Under the pieces are notes generated by a model, which saw only the letters and a list, made by a program, of their open reading frames with translations, was not told the DNA's origin and did no database searches. The position numbers and the translations under genes are program-made. Positions 63,080 to 64,000 of a DNA stretch of 64,000 nucleotides are shown here, in pieces; within the stretch, counting starts at the first letter, position 1, and the number at the start of each line of letters is the position of its first letter. Where the stretch lies: positions 24,661 to 88,660 of the forward strand of contig CAZZFA010000007.1 of NCBI GenBank assembly GCA_964653435.1, written 5' to 3'. Origin of the DNA: CAZMVY01 sp964653435 (GTDB lineage: Bacteria > Planctomycetota > Phycisphaerae > UBA1845 > PWPN01).

Positions 63080-63594
63080 GGGTGGTCGGCGTCCGGTCGC
63101 GTGTGGTCGGGGATCTCGCCGGCGGCGTACCGGCCGGCCAGGCGCACGTAGGTCTGAACGGCCAGATCGATATAGGCGAGGTCGTTCTCGCTCACCGGCC
63201 GGACGATCCTCGCCGGGATGCCCATGAGCACGGAGCGCGGCGGCACGATGGTTCCGGGGACGACGACCGCGCCCGCGGCAATCACGCATTCCTCGCCGAT
63301 CTCGACATCGTCGAGAAGAGTCGAGCGGATGCCGATCAGGCATCGCGGGCCGATGCGGTGGCAGTGCACGATCGCCTGATGTGCGATGACCACGTCGTCG
63401 GCGATCTCGACGGGGACGGCGGTCTTGCCGTGGATCACGGCGCCGTCCTGCACGTTCACGCGGGCGCCGATGCGGATGGGGGCTACGTCGCCGCGAACGA
63501 CGGCGTTGTACCAGATGCTCGATCCGGCCCCGATGCGCACATCGCCGGTGACGACCGCGTTCCGGGCTGCGTAGTAGTCGCCGATCTTCTTCAT
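63076..63594 (-). CDS. Gamma-carbonic-anhydrase-like hexapeptide-repeat protein
   Basis: 172 aa left-handed beta-helix of the YrdA/PaaY group. Hexapeptide turns run from VVTGDVRIGAGSSIWYNAVV to VIAAGAVVVPGTIVPPRSV. Zinc-ligand positions: His in QDGAVIHGK and the pair in VVIAHQAIVHCHRIG. A C-terminal helix (AYIDLAVQTYVRLAGRY) closes the trimer. Start MKKIGDYY was chosen by family alignment; codons upstream lie in GC-rich repeat DNA. Members may hydrate CO2 or have lost activity. It is translationally coupled to the membrane protein downstream. Confidence 0.9.
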   Translation of the reverse strand: MKKIGDYYAARNAVVTGDVRIGAGSSIWYNAVVRGDVAPIRIGARVNVQDGAVIHGKTAVPVEIADDVVIAHQAIVHCHRIGPRCLIGIRSTLLDDVEIGEECVIAAGAVVVPGTIVPPRSVLMGIPARIVRPVSENDLAYIDLAVQTYVRLAGRYAAGEIPDHTRPDADHP

Positions 63595-63791
63595 GCAGCG
63601 GGCATTATCCGCAAAGCGCGGGCGTCGGCCAAGGGCGGCCGGGTGCATGGCCGTAGTTGCGGTGCGTCTCTGGCGACGGCGTGGGAGGCCTGGCGGAAGC
63701 CGCCCCGGCAGATCGTAAAGGCAAGAGCGGGATGAGCGCCGGGCCCGACCGCTTGAAGGCGCAGGTTTCCCCACATCTTCGCGTGGTCCGC
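63595..63791. other. Spacer upstream of the gamma-carbonic-anhydrase-like gene
   Basis: Nothing was recognised here besides the start region of the minus-strand gene; a promoter for it must lie here or in the repeat beyond. Confidence 0.4.
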
Positions 63792-64000
63792 CGAGCACCC
63801 AGGCCGACGCCCCGGAGCAGCGCCCGCCGAGCAGCCAAGCCGACGCCCCGGAGCAGCGCCCGCCGAGCACCCCAGGCCGACGCCCCGGAGCATCGCCCGC
63901 CGAGCACCCAAGCCGATGCCCCGGAGCAGCGCCCGCCGGGCGCCTAAGGCAACGCCCCGGAGGGACGCCCGCCCGGCACCCAAGGCAACGCCCCGCAGGG
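63792..64000. repeat. 36-bp tandem repeat (minisatellite) running off the right edge
   Basis: About six copies of a unit like GAGCACCCAAGCCGACGCCC plus GGAGCAGCGCCCGCC. Starts of the CGACGCC block are at 63805, 63841, 63878, 63914, 63950 and 63986, giving steps of 36, 37, 36, 36 and 36. The one 37-bp step breaks the reading frame, so the array is probably non-coding here. The later copies diverge (GGCACCCAAGGCAACGCCCC). Confidence 0.85.

Noticed and set aside
63792..64000. CRISPR array
   Set aside because: Units are contiguous 36-bp copies with no unique spacers between them, and no cas genes are nearby.

Overview
The window is GC-rich, almost fully coding DNA from a bacterium that is most likely a planctomycete, probably Phycisphaerae-like. 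The clues are a PEP-CTERM secreted protein, a small membrane protein with a CPECGYDLTG zinc ribbon, Tat-exported Gfo/Idh/MocA oxidoreductases, a formylglycine sulfatase, a GxGYxYP protein, a SpoIIE-type phosphatase and many intergenic palindromic repeats. This placement rests on gene content only. No rRNA, tRNA, phage, transposase or CRISPR array was recognised.

Layout. 1-1703: 5' two thirds of clpC (minus), with a promoter. 1704-3000: no convincing gene, but an almost perfect sigma70 promoter about 410 nt before a PEP-CTERM gene that ends at a clear terminator. 4369-10399: three consecutive minus-strand genes for TMTC-like membrane glycosyltransferases with C-terminal TPRs. 10554-16862: S46 peptidase, GxGYxYP protein, alpha/beta-hydrolase lipoprotein and a PfpI/DJ-1 protein.

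17027-34239: a complete 14-gene complex I operon, nuoABCDEFGHIJKLMN, with a GH10 xylanase gene inserted and translationally coupled between nuoH and nuoI. Palindromic repeats lie in its spacers and form the C-terminal tail of NuoN. 34253-43302: ilvD, a sugar-nucleotide epimerase, a large secreted six-hairpin-glycosidase-like protein, a flavodoxin-like reductase, a Gfo/Idh/MocA protein, and a CaCA-type cation exchanger whose leader matches a yybP-ykoY manganese riboswitch. 43584-44445: a toxin-antitoxin-like pair with a palindromic operator on its promoter. 44539-48287: a small membrane protein, a zinc-ribbon protein, a lipoprotein and a second Gfo/Idh/MocA protein.

48548-53671: a central-carbon cluster gap, pgk, rpe, accD, in which gap and pgk are separated by an overlapping HEPN-like/BolA-like gene pair and rpe seems to start at an ATT codon. 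53688-58112 (minus): a cytidylate-kinase-like protein, a GAF-SpoIIE phosphatase, a sulfatase and a ferredoxin. 58540-64000: a URO-D-family protein, a large two-TM coiled-coil protein, a membrane protein coupled to a gamma-carbonic-anhydrase-like protein, and a 36-bp tandem repeat that runs to the window edge.

Together the genes suggest a respiratory, polysaccharide-using bacterium: NADH oxidation by complex I, lower glycolysis and the pentose phosphate pathway, branched-chain amino acid and fatty acid synthesis, and secreted or envelope enzymes acting on glycans, sulfate esters and peptides. The observations most worth following are the xylanase inside the nuo operon, the HEPN/BolA-like pair, the riboswitch-controlled exchanger, the glycosyltransferase triplet and the rpe start codon.
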